A DNA stretch of 64,000 nucleotides from Chitinophagales bacterium (GTDB taxonomy: Bacteria; Bacteroidota; Bacteroidia; Chitinophagales; JADIYW01). The notes under the pieces were generated by a model. The model saw only the letters and a list, made by a program, of their open reading frames with translations. It had not been told where the DNA came from and did no database searches. Below, piece by piece: positions 52,392-60,363 of the stretch. A program made the position numbers and the translations under genes. The stretch covers positions 1,240,001 through 1,304,000 of the forward strand of contig JACJXT010000011.1 of the NCBI GenBank assembly GCA_020636535.1, given 5' to 3'. How positions within the stretch are numbered: position 1 is the first letter of the stretch; every line of letters begins with the position of its first letter.

Positions 52392-53219
52392 ATGTCTTTT
52401 TTAAAAAACATAGCAATAAAAAACAAAAAACAGTACTTATATATATGGTGCGTATTTTTTCTTTTTATTTATGTGATAAGAATTTATCAAGGTAGATACA
52501 TCACAGCACTATGTCAACCAGAAATAAAAGGCATTGGTTTGAGTTATACATTTTGGATAGCAAATTCATTTGGTATTTTAAAATTCATTATTAATCATAA
52601 AATATTATCATTACTTATAGATATAAGTATTCCGTTTTTAGCACTGTTTATATTAATCTATAGCAATAAGAAAATTTTTCCTATTATTTTATTTGTACTG
52701 TTTTTACTACAACATTTTTGTTTAGAAACTTATTCAGTTACACAAACTAAATCAACTGTTTTTATACTTTTAAGTTTATTTCCGCTAATAGTGAAAGAAA
52801 AAAACTTTCATCTAATGGTAGAGTTTGCTAAATACTTTTGTTGTTTTGTTTTGTGTATAGCTGCGTACTATAAAATTAAACACGGTGTCGCTTTTGACAG
52901 CAATCACTTTCAAAAAATATTGCAATTGCAACACATCGATTTAGCTTTATATCAAACATCAAGTATCAGATTATCGATAAGCAATTTCTTAGTAGAGTAC
53001 AAAACAATTAGTTTTATATTGTTTTCACTATTAATTATTATTCAATATAGTTTTATAGTAGGATTTTTTACTAATAAATACAATAAACTATTATTTGTAT
53101 TTTATTTACTATTTAATTTGTCTACTATAGTTTTAATGCGTATATACAATTTCGAAATGCTTATGTGTGCCACACTTTCTTTTTTATATCTACCACAAAC
53201 AATTTTATCAAATAAATAA
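52392..53219 (+). CDS. Polytopic membrane protein, possibly HTTM-like
   Basis: A 275-residue protein with eight or so hydrophobic segments. The arrangement (short cytoplasmic start, a loop with QGRYITALCQPEIKGIG, and HFQKILQLQHI in a later loop) is reminiscent of HTTM/vitamin-K-carboxylase-like membrane proteins, but no decisive motif is visible. It directly follows the preceding membrane-anchored protein and probably works with it. About 70 bases separate it from the ceramidase-type gene. Confidence 0.6.
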   Translation: MSFLKNIAIKNKKQYLYIWCVFFLFIYVIRIYQGRYITALCQPEIKGIGLSYTFWIANSFGILKFIINHKILSLLIDISIPFLALFILIYSNKKIFPIILFVLFLLQHFCLETYSVTQTKSTVFILLSLFPLIVKEKNFHLMVEFAKYFCCFVLCIAAYYKIKHGVAFDSNHFQKILQLQHIDLALYQTSSIRLSISNFLVEYKTISFILFSLLIIIQYSFIVGFFTNKYNKLLFVFYLLFNLSTIVLMRIYNFEMLMCATLSFLYLPQTILSNK

Positions 53220-53291
53220 CAAAATTTCATTTTTATAAGTTCTAGTATATCACTATATTTGGTGATATAAGAACTACACAAAAATAATGAT

Positions 53292-54191
53292 ATGCCAATT
53301 TTAGATTTTGAAAAATTTAAAGACAATTTCTCTATGTCTATTCATCGACCAAGAGTGTTTACACAACCTATTTTCATTGGATTACTTTTCTTCGGAATAC
53401 TATTTGTATTCTATAAACTAAATCAATATATATCACCTTGGGAAAACTACAAACAAGCAGGTGGTAATGCAACCGATTTTTGTGAAATGAATCGTTTTGA
53501 TCAACTTATTGTACAACCATCAAATACATGGTCTAATATTTTATTTATTATAGTTGCATTTATAATTATAAGCATTGCAAAAAACGATCACAAATATTTT
53601 GAACGCTCGTCCATCAATAATTTAGTAGCAAGATATCCTGGGTTTTCATTCTTATTAGGTTGCTCAACATTATATTTAGGTCTTGGTAGCTTTTTGTATC
53701 ACGGAACACTAACGCATTTCTTTCAAAAAGTAGACCAAACAGGAATGTATTTTGTACTAATAAGTGCCATTGCGTATAATATGTTTAAAATCTTTCCAAA
53801 AATAAGATGGAAAAAAACACTACGAAGTTCTCATAAATTTATACTTGTCTGTGCTTTAGTATTAATGCTTGCATTTTATCTATATCTATGGAAAATGCCA
53901 ATTAATATTGTATTTCCTATATTAGTATTATCTTATTTTGGTAGTAATTATTTTATATATAAAAAACTAAATCACTCAAAGCCAGTAACAGCATTTATCA
54001 AAGCATCTTTTTTTACATTACTACTCTCATTCTCACTATGGATATTAGACATCACTAGCGTTTTGTGTTCACCAACAAGCGTATTTCAAGGTCATGCACT
54101 TTGGCATATTTTAAATGCAATAGCCATATTTTTAATGTATTTATATGTACGCAGCGAAGAATATTTACCAGAAGAAGTTGCTACAGAGTAA
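53292..54191 (+). CDS. Ceramidase-family (CREST) membrane hydrolase
   Basis: A 299-residue protein with about eight membrane segments and the CREST superfamily residues: TDFCEMN near residue 57, QPSNTWSNILF with the conserved Ser (~77-87), LGSFLYHGT with the first His, VDQTGMY with the Asp, and HALWHILNA with the paired His near residue 275. These coordinate zinc in alkaline ceramidases. Since many Bacteroidota make sphingolipids, ceramide or a related amide lipid is a plausible substrate, but progestin/adiponectin-type or other hydrolases of the superfamily are not excluded. Confidence 0.85.
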   Translation: MPILDFEKFKDNFSMSIHRPRVFTQPIFIGLLFFGILFVFYKLNQYISPWENYKQAGGNATDFCEMNRFDQLIVQPSNTWSNILFIIVAFIIISIAKNDHKYFERSSINNLVARYPGFSFLLGCSTLYLGLGSFLYHGTLTHFFQKVDQTGMYFVLISAIAYNMFKIFPKIRWKKTLRSSHKFILVCALVLMLAFYLYLWKMPINIVFPILVLSYFGSNYFIYKKLNHSKPVTAFIKASFFTLLLSFSLWILDITSVLCSPTSVFQGHALWHILNAIAIFLMYLYVRSEEYLPEEVATE

Positions 54192-54210
54192 ACTTTGGCA
54201 TAATTTTTAA

Positions 54211-54218
54211 TATATTTG
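54211..54218 (+). promoter_or_regulatory. Candidate -7 box of the esterase lipoprotein gene
   Basis: TATATTTG fits TAnnTTTG and lies 18 bases before the ATG at 54237. The nearby TTTG at 54194 is too close to be a normal -33 element. Confidence 0.4.
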
Positions 54219-54236
54219 TAGTAGAAATTAACTTTT

Positions 54237-55400
54237 ATGAAAAAGATTAGTATTTATTTGAGTACACTATTAATGGTGTTATTCTTTACCAACTGCGATT
54301 TAGCTAAAAAAATTGCTCAAGTTGATCAAAACTTAAAAAAAGCAACCAACCAATTACCAGCAAGAGCTTATCAAATAGATTATCCTAACAATCCAGATAG
54401 AATTAAGCCAACTAGTTATACTAATGCTCCTGCTTTAAAAGTAAACTATAATCCAAACGGCGTAAAATACAAAGATTTTGTCTTTCAAGATTTTAATATT
54501 ACAACAGAGTACTATGCTAAAGATGTAATTACTCAGAAAGGTAAAAGCATGAACCTAATCATGGATATACTTACTCCTAAAGGAGATAATACAACCAATA
54601 GACCTTGTATTGTTTATCTTTTTGGTGGTGGATTCACCATGAAAGTAGATGATGGTATACAAGAAATGTGTAAAGGCATGGCACTAAAAGGTTATGTTGT
54701 CTGTGCTGTTGACTATAGAATTGGATTTAGTGGAGAATTGGATTTAATTCAATGTAAAACAACCAATACAGATGAATTTAATCTAGCTGTTTTAAGAGCA
54801 ACACAAGATGCGAGAACTGCAATTAAATACATTAAGCAAAATGCAAGTCGTTTAGGTATTAATCCAAATTTAATTTTTGTTGGCGGACAAAGTGCTGGAG
54901 CTATTACAGCTTTAAATACTGCCTATTATGATGATTTTGAAGATAAAGATAATTTACTTAAAAATATAGGTGGTTCATTAAATGCAAATACAGGAGCAAC
55001 AAATAAAACAGCAGCTAGTGTAAATACAGACATAGCAGGTGTTTTTACTTTAGCTGGATGCTTATTAAATCCTAATATAATTGATAATGCTAAAACACCA
55101 TTGCTAATGATGTTTGGTAGTTGCGATGAATTACTACATGTTAATGTTGGAAAAGTGTACAAATGTGATAGTAAAGGAACTGGTGGATTAACGGGTTACG
55201 GACCTCAATATATATATAGTAAAATGGCAAGCAAAGTACCTACTTTTTGGATTAATATCAATAAAGGTGGTCATGGACCTGGTGGTTGGAACTATGATAA
55301 TATGGTAGAGTGGACTTCTACTTTTACTTATGCTGTTATGAACAATCAATTTAAATCAGGTACAGCTACTGTTAACGCAGTAACTCCTGTTTGTAAATAA
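54237..55400 (+). CDS. Alpha/beta-hydrolase (carboxylesterase) lipoprotein
   Basis: A 387-residue protein. The N-terminus ends in VLFFTNCDLAKK, a lipobox with Cys at residue 20. The hydrolase core has the oxyanion-loop motif YLFGGGFTMKVDDG (near residue 125), the nucleophile elbow GGQSAGAITAL (Ser near 222), an Asp-containing MFGSCDELLH, and the catalytic His in NKGGHGPGGWN near residue 343. This order fits type B carboxylesterase/esterase-lipase proteins. It probably acts in the periplasm or on the cell surface; the ester substrate is unknown. Confidence 0.88.
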   Translation: MKKISIYLSTLLMVLFFTNCDLAKKIAQVDQNLKKATNQLPARAYQIDYPNNPDRIKPTSYTNAPALKVNYNPNGVKYKDFVFQDFNITTEYYAKDVITQKGKSMNLIMDILTPKGDNTTNRPCIVYLFGGGFTMKVDDGIQEMCKGMALKGYVVCAVDYRIGFSGELDLIQCKTTNTDEFNLAVLRATQDARTAIKYIKQNASRLGINPNLIFVGGQSAGAITALNTAYYDDFEDKDNLLKNIGGSLNANTGATNKTAASVNTDIAGVFTLAGCLLNPNIIDNAKTPLLMMFGSCDELLHVNVGKVYKCDSKGTGGLTGYGPQYIYSKMASKVPTFWININKGGHGPGGWNYDNMVEWTSTFTYAVMNNQFKSGTATVNAVTPVCK

Positions 55401-55431
55401 GTATAAAAAGATTTGCTTACATTTATAGTAA

Positions 55432-56631
55432 ATGAAGCGAATTTGTTTACTATATTTCATATTGATATTTTGTCTAACAAAAAATACTTTTTCTCATAAT
55501 TATAGTATTACTACCAAGAACAATAGGTCAATATACATTCCTTTTGAATTACATAATGGAATTATTGTAGTAAAACCTATAATTAATAATAAAACTTATA
55601 ATTTTATATTTGATTCAGGAAGTAAGAATACTATTTTTGTTAAACCAAAATTAATAGACTCTACCGATTTAGTTTTTAAATCTAATTTATATATTTCTGG
55701 GCTAGGTGCTTATGATAGTATTCAAATGGTAAAAATTCATCAATGTAATTTGCAGCTAAATGGCTTGCAAAATGATAGCTTATCAGTATTGTCACTCACT
55801 GAAGATGTACTACAATTAGATGATTTTTTTGGTGTAGATATCGATGGTGTTTTTGGTGCAGAAATTTTTGCTAATTTTTATATGCACATCAACTATAAAA
55901 AAAAGTTGATAGAACTTCGCAATAAAAACTTTTCAGTGAATGAAAGCTATTACAAACAAAGTGTAGATATTAAAAATGATAAAGCTTATGTAGAAACTGT
56001 AATTATCAACGAAAACGGACAACCTTTTATTGTAAGATTATTATTAGATAGCGGAGCTAATATTCCTATTTTATTAAAAAATATATTTCCTAAAGATATT
56101 GGTATTAACTATAGTATTGATGCAGAGATTGGCGAAGGACTTTCTGGAGATATTTATGCTCAAATTGCTCGCTTGTCCTTATTACAGTTTGGCAACATAC
56201 AATTTCATGATGTGGTGATTGGTTTTTATGAACACAATGCAACATACAATCCAAATATTATACATGGAAATATTGGCAATGATGTTTTATCTAGGTTAGA
56301 TATTTACTACGCATATCCAGATAGTTGCATCTATTATAAAACGCATAAAGACACTTATAAACCATTTGATTTTTTCATAAATAATATATTTATAAATGAA
56401 AAAGACAACCGTTATTTTGTAAAAAGTATAGCCGAAGATTCTGCTCCATTTTTAGCAGGATTACAAAAAAATGATGAGATACTTAAAGTAAATAATATTC
56501 GTGTTGAAAATTTAAACAATATAGATGTATCTTCATTGCTCAACAGAAGTGTAGGAAAAAAAATAAAAGTAAAATACAAAAGAAACAATATTATTAATCA
56601 ATGTAAATACATCATTAAACCTATAATATAA
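55432..56631 (+). CDS. Retropepsin-like aspartic protease with PDZ domain
   Basis: A 399-residue exported protein with a signal peptide (residues 1-22, ending TFS). Two retropepsin-type half domains each supply a catalytic motif: FIFDSGSKNTIF (Asp near residue 62) and LLLDSGANIPIL (Asp near 206), so one chain can form the full active site. The last ~85 residues are a PDZ domain (FLAGLQKNDEILKVNNIRV). This clan AA plus PDZ architecture is common in Bacteroidota periplasm. The substrate is unknown. Confidence 0.88.
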   Translation: MKRICLLYFILIFCLTKNTFSHNYSITTKNNRSIYIPFELHNGIIVVKPIINNKTYNFIFDSGSKNTIFVKPKLIDSTDLVFKSNLYISGLGAYDSIQMVKIHQCNLQLNGLQNDSLSVLSLTEDVLQLDDFFGVDIDGVFGAEIFANFYMHINYKKKLIELRNKNFSVNESYYKQSVDIKNDKAYVETVIINENGQPFIVRLLLDSGANIPILLKNIFPKDIGINYSIDAEIGEGLSGDIYAQIARLSLLQFGNIQFHDVVIGFYEHNATYNPNIIHGNIGNDVLSRLDIYYAYPDSCIYYKTHKDTYKPFDFFINNIFINEKDNRYFVKSIAEDSAPFLAGLQKNDEILKVNNIRVENLNNIDVSSLLNRSVGKKIKVKYKRNNIINQCKYIIKPII

Positions 56632-56635
56632 AATA

Positions 56636-57640
56636 ATGCAAGCAATATATTTAGTAAAAAACGGAACACCAGAAAAAGCATTTGAGTTCAGAACTATAGA
56701 AAAGAAAGCACCAGCTAACGACGAAGTTGCTATTAGTGTAAAAGCATCTGGTATTAATTTTGCAGATGTAAGTGCAAGATTAGGTAACTATCAAGACTGT
56801 CCACCTTTGCCAACAATAATTGGTTACGAAGTAGTTGGTGTTGTAGATGCTGTAGGAAAAGATTGTACTCAGTTTAAAGTCGGCGATCATGTTTTGGCTT
56901 TCACAAGGTTTGGTGGTTATAGTCAGTATGTCTATCAAAAAGAAGAAGCTGTAGCAAAAATTTCTAGTACCATGGATATTGGAAAAGCACTTGCCTTAGC
57001 AACACAATATTCTACAGCTTATTTTTCTGCTTGTGTGGCTACTAATATTTTACCAAACGACAATGTTTTAATTCATGCAGGTGCTGGTGGCGTTGGTACT
57101 GCTTTAATTCAATTAGCAAAACTAAAACAAGCAAAGGTATTTGCTACTGCAGGAAGTGCTGCAAAATTGCAATATATGAAAGAACAAGGTGCAGATGTGG
57201 TTGTTAATTATAGAGAAGAAGATTTTAGCAAAGTCATTACAGAAAAAATGGACTTAGCTTTTGATAGTATAGGTGCTGAAAATTTTAGAAAGTCGTTCAA
57301 AATGCTCAATGCTGGTGGAAGACTAGTTGGCTATGGTGCAGCAGCTTTTACTGATGCAAAAAATGTAATTACCAAAGGAAAAATGGCATTAGAATTTGGT
57401 ATTTATCATCCTGCCGAATTATTAATGGCTTGTAAATCTATTATTGGCGTGAATATGTTACGCATTGCCGACAATAAACCAACTACACTACAATATTGTA
57501 TGCAGTCTGTTATTCAGTTGTTAGAAGAAGGAAAAATAAATCCACAAGTAGGAAAACTCTATGATGCAAAAGATATTTATCAAGCACATAGCGACATGGA
57601 AAACAGAAAAACTACAGGAAAAATTGGCATTGTTTGGTAA
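56636..57640 (+). CDS. Zinc-independent quinone oxidoreductase (MDR superfamily)
   Basis: A 334-residue NADPH-dependent reductase. The N-terminal GroES-like half has ASGINFADVSARLGNY and GYEVVGVVDAVG; the Rossmann half has the nucleotide motif HAGAGGVGTALIQLAKLKQAKV (residues ~142-163) and ends with NRKTTGKIGIVW, the typical C-terminal motif. No Zn-binding Cys cluster is present, which fits the quinone oxidoreductase branch. It begins four bases after the protease gene, so it may share its message, though no functional link is obvious. Confidence 0.9.
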   Translation: MQAIYLVKNGTPEKAFEFRTIEKKAPANDEVAISVKASGINFADVSARLGNYQDCPPLPTIIGYEVVGVVDAVGKDCTQFKVGDHVLAFTRFGGYSQYVYQKEEAVAKISSTMDIGKALALATQYSTAYFSACVATNILPNDNVLIHAGAGGVGTALIQLAKLKQAKVFATAGSAAKLQYMKEQGADVVVNYREEDFSKVITEKMDLAFDSIGAENFRKSFKMLNAGGRLVGYGAAAFTDAKNVITKGKMALEFGIYHPAELLMACKSIIGVNMLRIADNKPTTLQYCMQSVIQLLEEGKINPQVGKLYDAKDIYQAHSDMENRKTTGKIGIVW

Positions 57641-57685
57641 TTTCTTTTATGATGGATACGAAATGACTTTTAGTAAAATTAGAGA

Positions 57686-57735
57686 GAATCGTCATTGCAA
57701 ATTTTTTGAGGAACGAAAAAAATGTGGCAATCTCA
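57686..57735. repeat. Degraded dispersed repeat (CGTCATTGC...GCAATCTC type)
   Basis: The pieces CGTCATTGC (57690-57698), GAGGAACGAA (57708-57717) and GGCAATCTC (57726-57734) occur in the order seen in a repeat that I recall from many Bacteroidota genomes (CGTCATTGCGAGGAACGAAGCAATCTC-like, here with insertions between the blocks). No function is known. Confidence 0.4.
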
Positions 57736-57759
57736 GTATAAATAATTTTATTAACGCAC

Positions 57760-57783
57760 CTAACAGGTGTTTTCACCTGTTAG
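57760..57783 (+). terminator. Perfect hairpin upstream of queG
   Basis: CTAACAGGTG / CACCTGTTAG, a perfect 10-bp stem around TTTT, ends 17 bases before the queG ATG. It lacks a clear T run, so it is either a weak terminator for the upstream oxidoreductase or another dispersed palindrome. Confidence 0.5.
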
Positions 57784-57800
57784 CAATTAGAATATTTTAA

Positions 57801-58727
57801 ATGAATAATAAATTTAAATATACTGAACTAATACAATCATATGCTACAGAACTTGGCTTTGATAGCGTAGGATTTGCTAAAGCAGATTTCTTAGAAACAG
57901 AAGCTCAACACTTAGAAACTTGGCTCAACAATAATTATCATGGAAAAATGTATTACATGGCTAATCACTTTGATAAACGATTAGATCCAAGATTATTACT
58001 AGACGATTGCAAAACAGTTGTAGTATTAACTTATAATTATTATCCAAATAAAATTCAAAATGAAAATACTTATCAAATAGCAAAATATGCTTATGGTGAT
58101 GACTATCATAAAATAGTAAAAGATAAATTATATCTTATTTACGAAAGAATACAAGAGCAAATAGGAGCAGTAAATGCTAGAGTATTTGTAGACTCTGCAC
58201 CAATTTTAGAAAGAGTTTGGGCAAATAAAAGTGGTTTAGGTTGGCAAGGCAAACACACTTTATTGATCAATAAAAAACGAGGTTCATTCTTTTTTATAGC
58301 TATTATGTTATTGGATATTGAGTTAAACTATAATGAAACTATTGCTACAAACCATTGTGGTACTTGTACAAAATGTATTGATGCTTGTCCAACAGAAGCT
58401 ATTTTACCAAATAATATTTTAGATGCTAGTAAATGCATTTCCTATCTGACTATAGAATTAAAAGATGAAATAATACCTGTTGAATTTAAAAATAAAATGA
58501 ATAATTATATTTTTGGTTGCGACATATGTCAAGATGTTTGTCCTTGGAACCGTTTTTCAAAATCACACCAAGAAATAGCATTTGAACCATTCGAAACTTG
58601 GCTTAACTTTACTAAAAATGACTGGAAAACACTTACTGAAGATGCTTTTAAACAGCTATTCAAACATTCACCAATTAAAAGAAGTAAGTATTTAGGTTTA
58701 AAACGAAACATTGATTTTCTTAAGTAA
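57801..58727 (+). CDS. queG: Epoxyqueuosine reductase
   Basis: A 308-residue cobalamin-dependent enzyme that makes the last step of queuosine synthesis in tRNA. Substrate/cobalamin region: VFVDSAPILERVWANKSGLGWQGKHT (residues ~129-155). Two [4Fe-4S] clusters are bound by CGTCTKCIDACPTEAIL (about 190-206) and GCDICQDVCPWN (about 237-248). The C-terminal HEAT-like extension of longer homologues is absent, which is common. Cytoplasmic. Confidence 0.95.
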   Translation: MNNKFKYTELIQSYATELGFDSVGFAKADFLETEAQHLETWLNNNYHGKMYYMANHFDKRLDPRLLLDDCKTVVVLTYNYYPNKIQNENTYQIAKYAYGDDYHKIVKDKLYLIYERIQEQIGAVNARVFVDSAPILERVWANKSGLGWQGKHTLLINKKRGSFFFIAIMLLDIELNYNETIATNHCGTCTKCIDACPTEAILPNNILDASKCISYLTIELKDEIIPVEFKNKMNNYIFGCDICQDVCPWNRFSKSHQEIAFEPFETWLNFTKNDWKTLTEDAFKQLFKHSPIKRSKYLGLKRNIDFLK

Positions 58728-58744
58728 TACTTATTCAATTCAAA

Positions 58745-58776
58745 ATAAAAAAAAGTGAGCTTTTTAAGACTCACTT
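58745..58776 (-). terminator. Intrinsic terminator of the DUF2853 gene (possibly bidirectional)
   Basis: AAGTGAG / CTCACTT form a 7-bp stem around a 10-base loop. On the minus strand the stem is followed by a T-rich run (eight or so T), so it ends the DUF2853 transcript; from the + side it may also halt queG transcription. Confidence 0.8.
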
Positions 58777-58808
58777 CCAGTTAATTAGTTAGTTGGTATA
58801 AAAACGAG

Positions 58809-59144
58809 TTATGCGTAAACCTTAGATTTTCTAAAATGTTTTACTAACAAATAATAAAAAGCAGGTCTTTTTTTCATTCTTTCAGATTTCATTTGCTCGC
58901 AAACTGCTGTTAAACCTTCTTCAGTTTTTGCAGTATCTGCAAGTTCTAATTTTTTAATTAAAAAGTTTTTCTTGATTCTTTCTAATTCAGTTGCTTGACC
59001 ACAAGCTACCAATGCAGCATCTTGTTTGTACAAAGATGGACCTAATCCTTTTGCGATTTTTTCTAGCAGTGCTCTATCAACTTTAACACCTAATTTCTCA
59101 AGTTGTTTTTGACTAGCATCAACTGCTTCGATAAATTTACTCAT
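58809..59144 (-). CDS. DUF2853-family protein
   Basis: A 111-residue cytoplasmic helical protein. DASQKQLEKLGVKVD near the N-terminus, LLEKIAKGLGPSLYKQDAALVACGQATELERIKKNFL in the middle are the DUF2853 pattern. The function is not known; homologues are short, abundant in Bacteroidota and proteobacteria, and show a Smc-like or DNA-associating fold only by prediction. A terminator follows directly. Confidence 0.88.
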   Translation of the reverse strand: MSKFIEAVDASQKQLEKLGVKVDRALLEKIAKGLGPSLYKQDAALVACGQATELERIKKNFLIKKLELADTAKTEEGLTAVCEQMKSERMKKRPAFYYLLVKHFRKSKVYA

Positions 59145-59226
59145 AATAATTTCTTTAAAGTTTTAATTCTATATGTCTAAATTAGAAATAAATTACTAGA
59201 TACACAAAAATAAATTGAATACTTAT

Positions 59227-59679
59227 CTACAATGTGTTGATTATGTTTATAGTTTGCTTGTTGAATTCAAAAATATCTCCTATTTTTCTATTATATAATA
59301 ATAATCCTAATGGAGATTTGCTCGAAATTATAAAATACTGCTCATCATTAAATTTTAATTTTCCAATACCAATACTAATATAAAATTTTCCAATATTAGT
59401 ATGAATTAAACTTCCATCAATTACAATAGTATTGCTTTTATTATAGTCAATTCGATTTAATATATTTAACTGTTCTATTTTTTGTTGTAGTTGATTTTGT
59501 AGTTGTGCTTCTTCTATTTGTAGCAAAGCAGTTTCTGTTTCGTATTTATCACCAACAGAACTTTTAGTACTATTCGATTTACTTTCTTTAATACTATTAA
59601 TATTAGTTTCTAGTAAGTGAATATCTGTAGTAATTTTTTCTACTAAAAATTGGTGCAGTAAAATCTTTTCGTTAAGCAT
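59227..59679 (-). CDS. GreA/GreB-like family protein
   Basis: A 150-residue protein. The first ~90 residues form a coiled-coil hairpin with SSVGDKYETETALLQIEEAQLQ, a motif also seen in Bacteroidota GreA-like proteins that are sometimes misnamed 3-oxoacyl-ACP synthase. The second half (IVIDGSLIHTNIGKFYISIGIG... SSKSPLGLLLYNRKIGDIFEF) is the FKBP-like C-terminal domain of GreA, where the SPLG motif is standard. It may contact RNA polymerase; the acidic tip residues of the coiled coil needed for transcript cleavage are not obvious. It overlaps the nitroreductase gene by one base. Confidence 0.72.
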   Translation of the reverse strand: MLNEKILLHQFLVEKITTDIHLLETNINSIKESKSNSTKSSVGDKYETETALLQIEEAQLQNQLQQKIEQLNILNRIDYNKSNTIVIDGSLIHTNIGKFYISIGIGKLKFNDEQYFIISSKSPLGLLLYNRKIGDIFEFNKQTINIINTL

Positions 59680-60251
59680 TAATAATATTTTACTTTATCT
59701 TTCCAATCAGTATTTCTTATACCATTAATTTTATCTCCATTATAAATGCCAATATAAATAACACCAAGTATTTGATCTACATCATTTAAATCAAATATAT
59801 TTTTCATTTCATCATGATAAGTCATACCACCAGTACTCCAAAATGTAGCAACACTATTATCTTCTGCAACCAACAACATATTTTGTATAGCACTACTTGT
59901 AGCAGCAATTTCTTCTAATTCAGGAATATTACTTTTATCACCTCGTTTATTGTAAGCAACAATTACATGTGAACACTTATCTGCTCGATGCAATAACTTA
60001 TCATATTTCTTTTGCAAAAACTGATGTTCTGGTGTTAAGCGTTGGTATAAATCAGCGTGCATTTTACCAAATGTTTTCACTTTTTCAGGTGTAAAAATAA
60101 TGAATCGCCATGGTTCAGTCAATCCATGTGTAGGTGCCCAATTAGTTGCAATTAACATTTGTTCTATAATAGATGATGCAACTACTTCACCAGAAAACAA
60201 ATCTGGATCTATGGTTCTTCGGTTTTCAATGATTTGTAATATACTGCTCAT
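59679..60251 (-). CDS. Nitroreductase-family flavoprotein
   Basis: A 190-residue FMN-dependent oxidoreductase. ENRRTIDPDLFSGEVV at the N-terminus carries the RRS/RRT-type FMN-binding Arg pair, WAPTHGLTEPWRFI is the conserved APS/APTHGLTEPW segment, and ATSSAIQNMLLVAEDNSVATFWSTGG binds FMN phosphate near residue 125-150. Such enzymes reduce nitro compounds, quinones or flavins with NAD(P)H. Co-transcribed with the GreA-like gene. Confidence 0.92.
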   Translation of the reverse strand: MSSILQIIENRRTIDPDLFSGEVVASSIIEQMLIATNWAPTHGLTEPWRFIIFTPEKVKTFGKMHADLYQRLTPEHQFLQKKYDKLLHRADKCSHVIVAYNKRGDKSNIPELEEIAATSSAIQNMLLVAEDNSVATFWSTGGMTYHDEMKNIFDLNDVDQILGVIYIGIYNGDKINGIRNTDWKDKVKYY

Positions 60252-60268
60252 AGTGCAAAGGTAGTTAT

Positions 60269-60289
60269 ATCCTGAATTTATTTCAGGAT
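60269..60289. repeat. Short palindrome of the dispersed-repeat type
   Basis: ATCCTGAATTTATTTCAGGAT is a near-perfect hairpin with the same TGAATTTATTTCA core as the half-elements at 31997 and 40133. It lies between the divergent nitroreductase and outer-membrane protein genes. Confidence 0.55.
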
Positions 60290-60363
60290 CTTTTATTTAG
60301 AGAATAACTTAAGAAAAATTACGATTAGTACAATAAAGTCAATTATTTATCTTTATACTTTTA

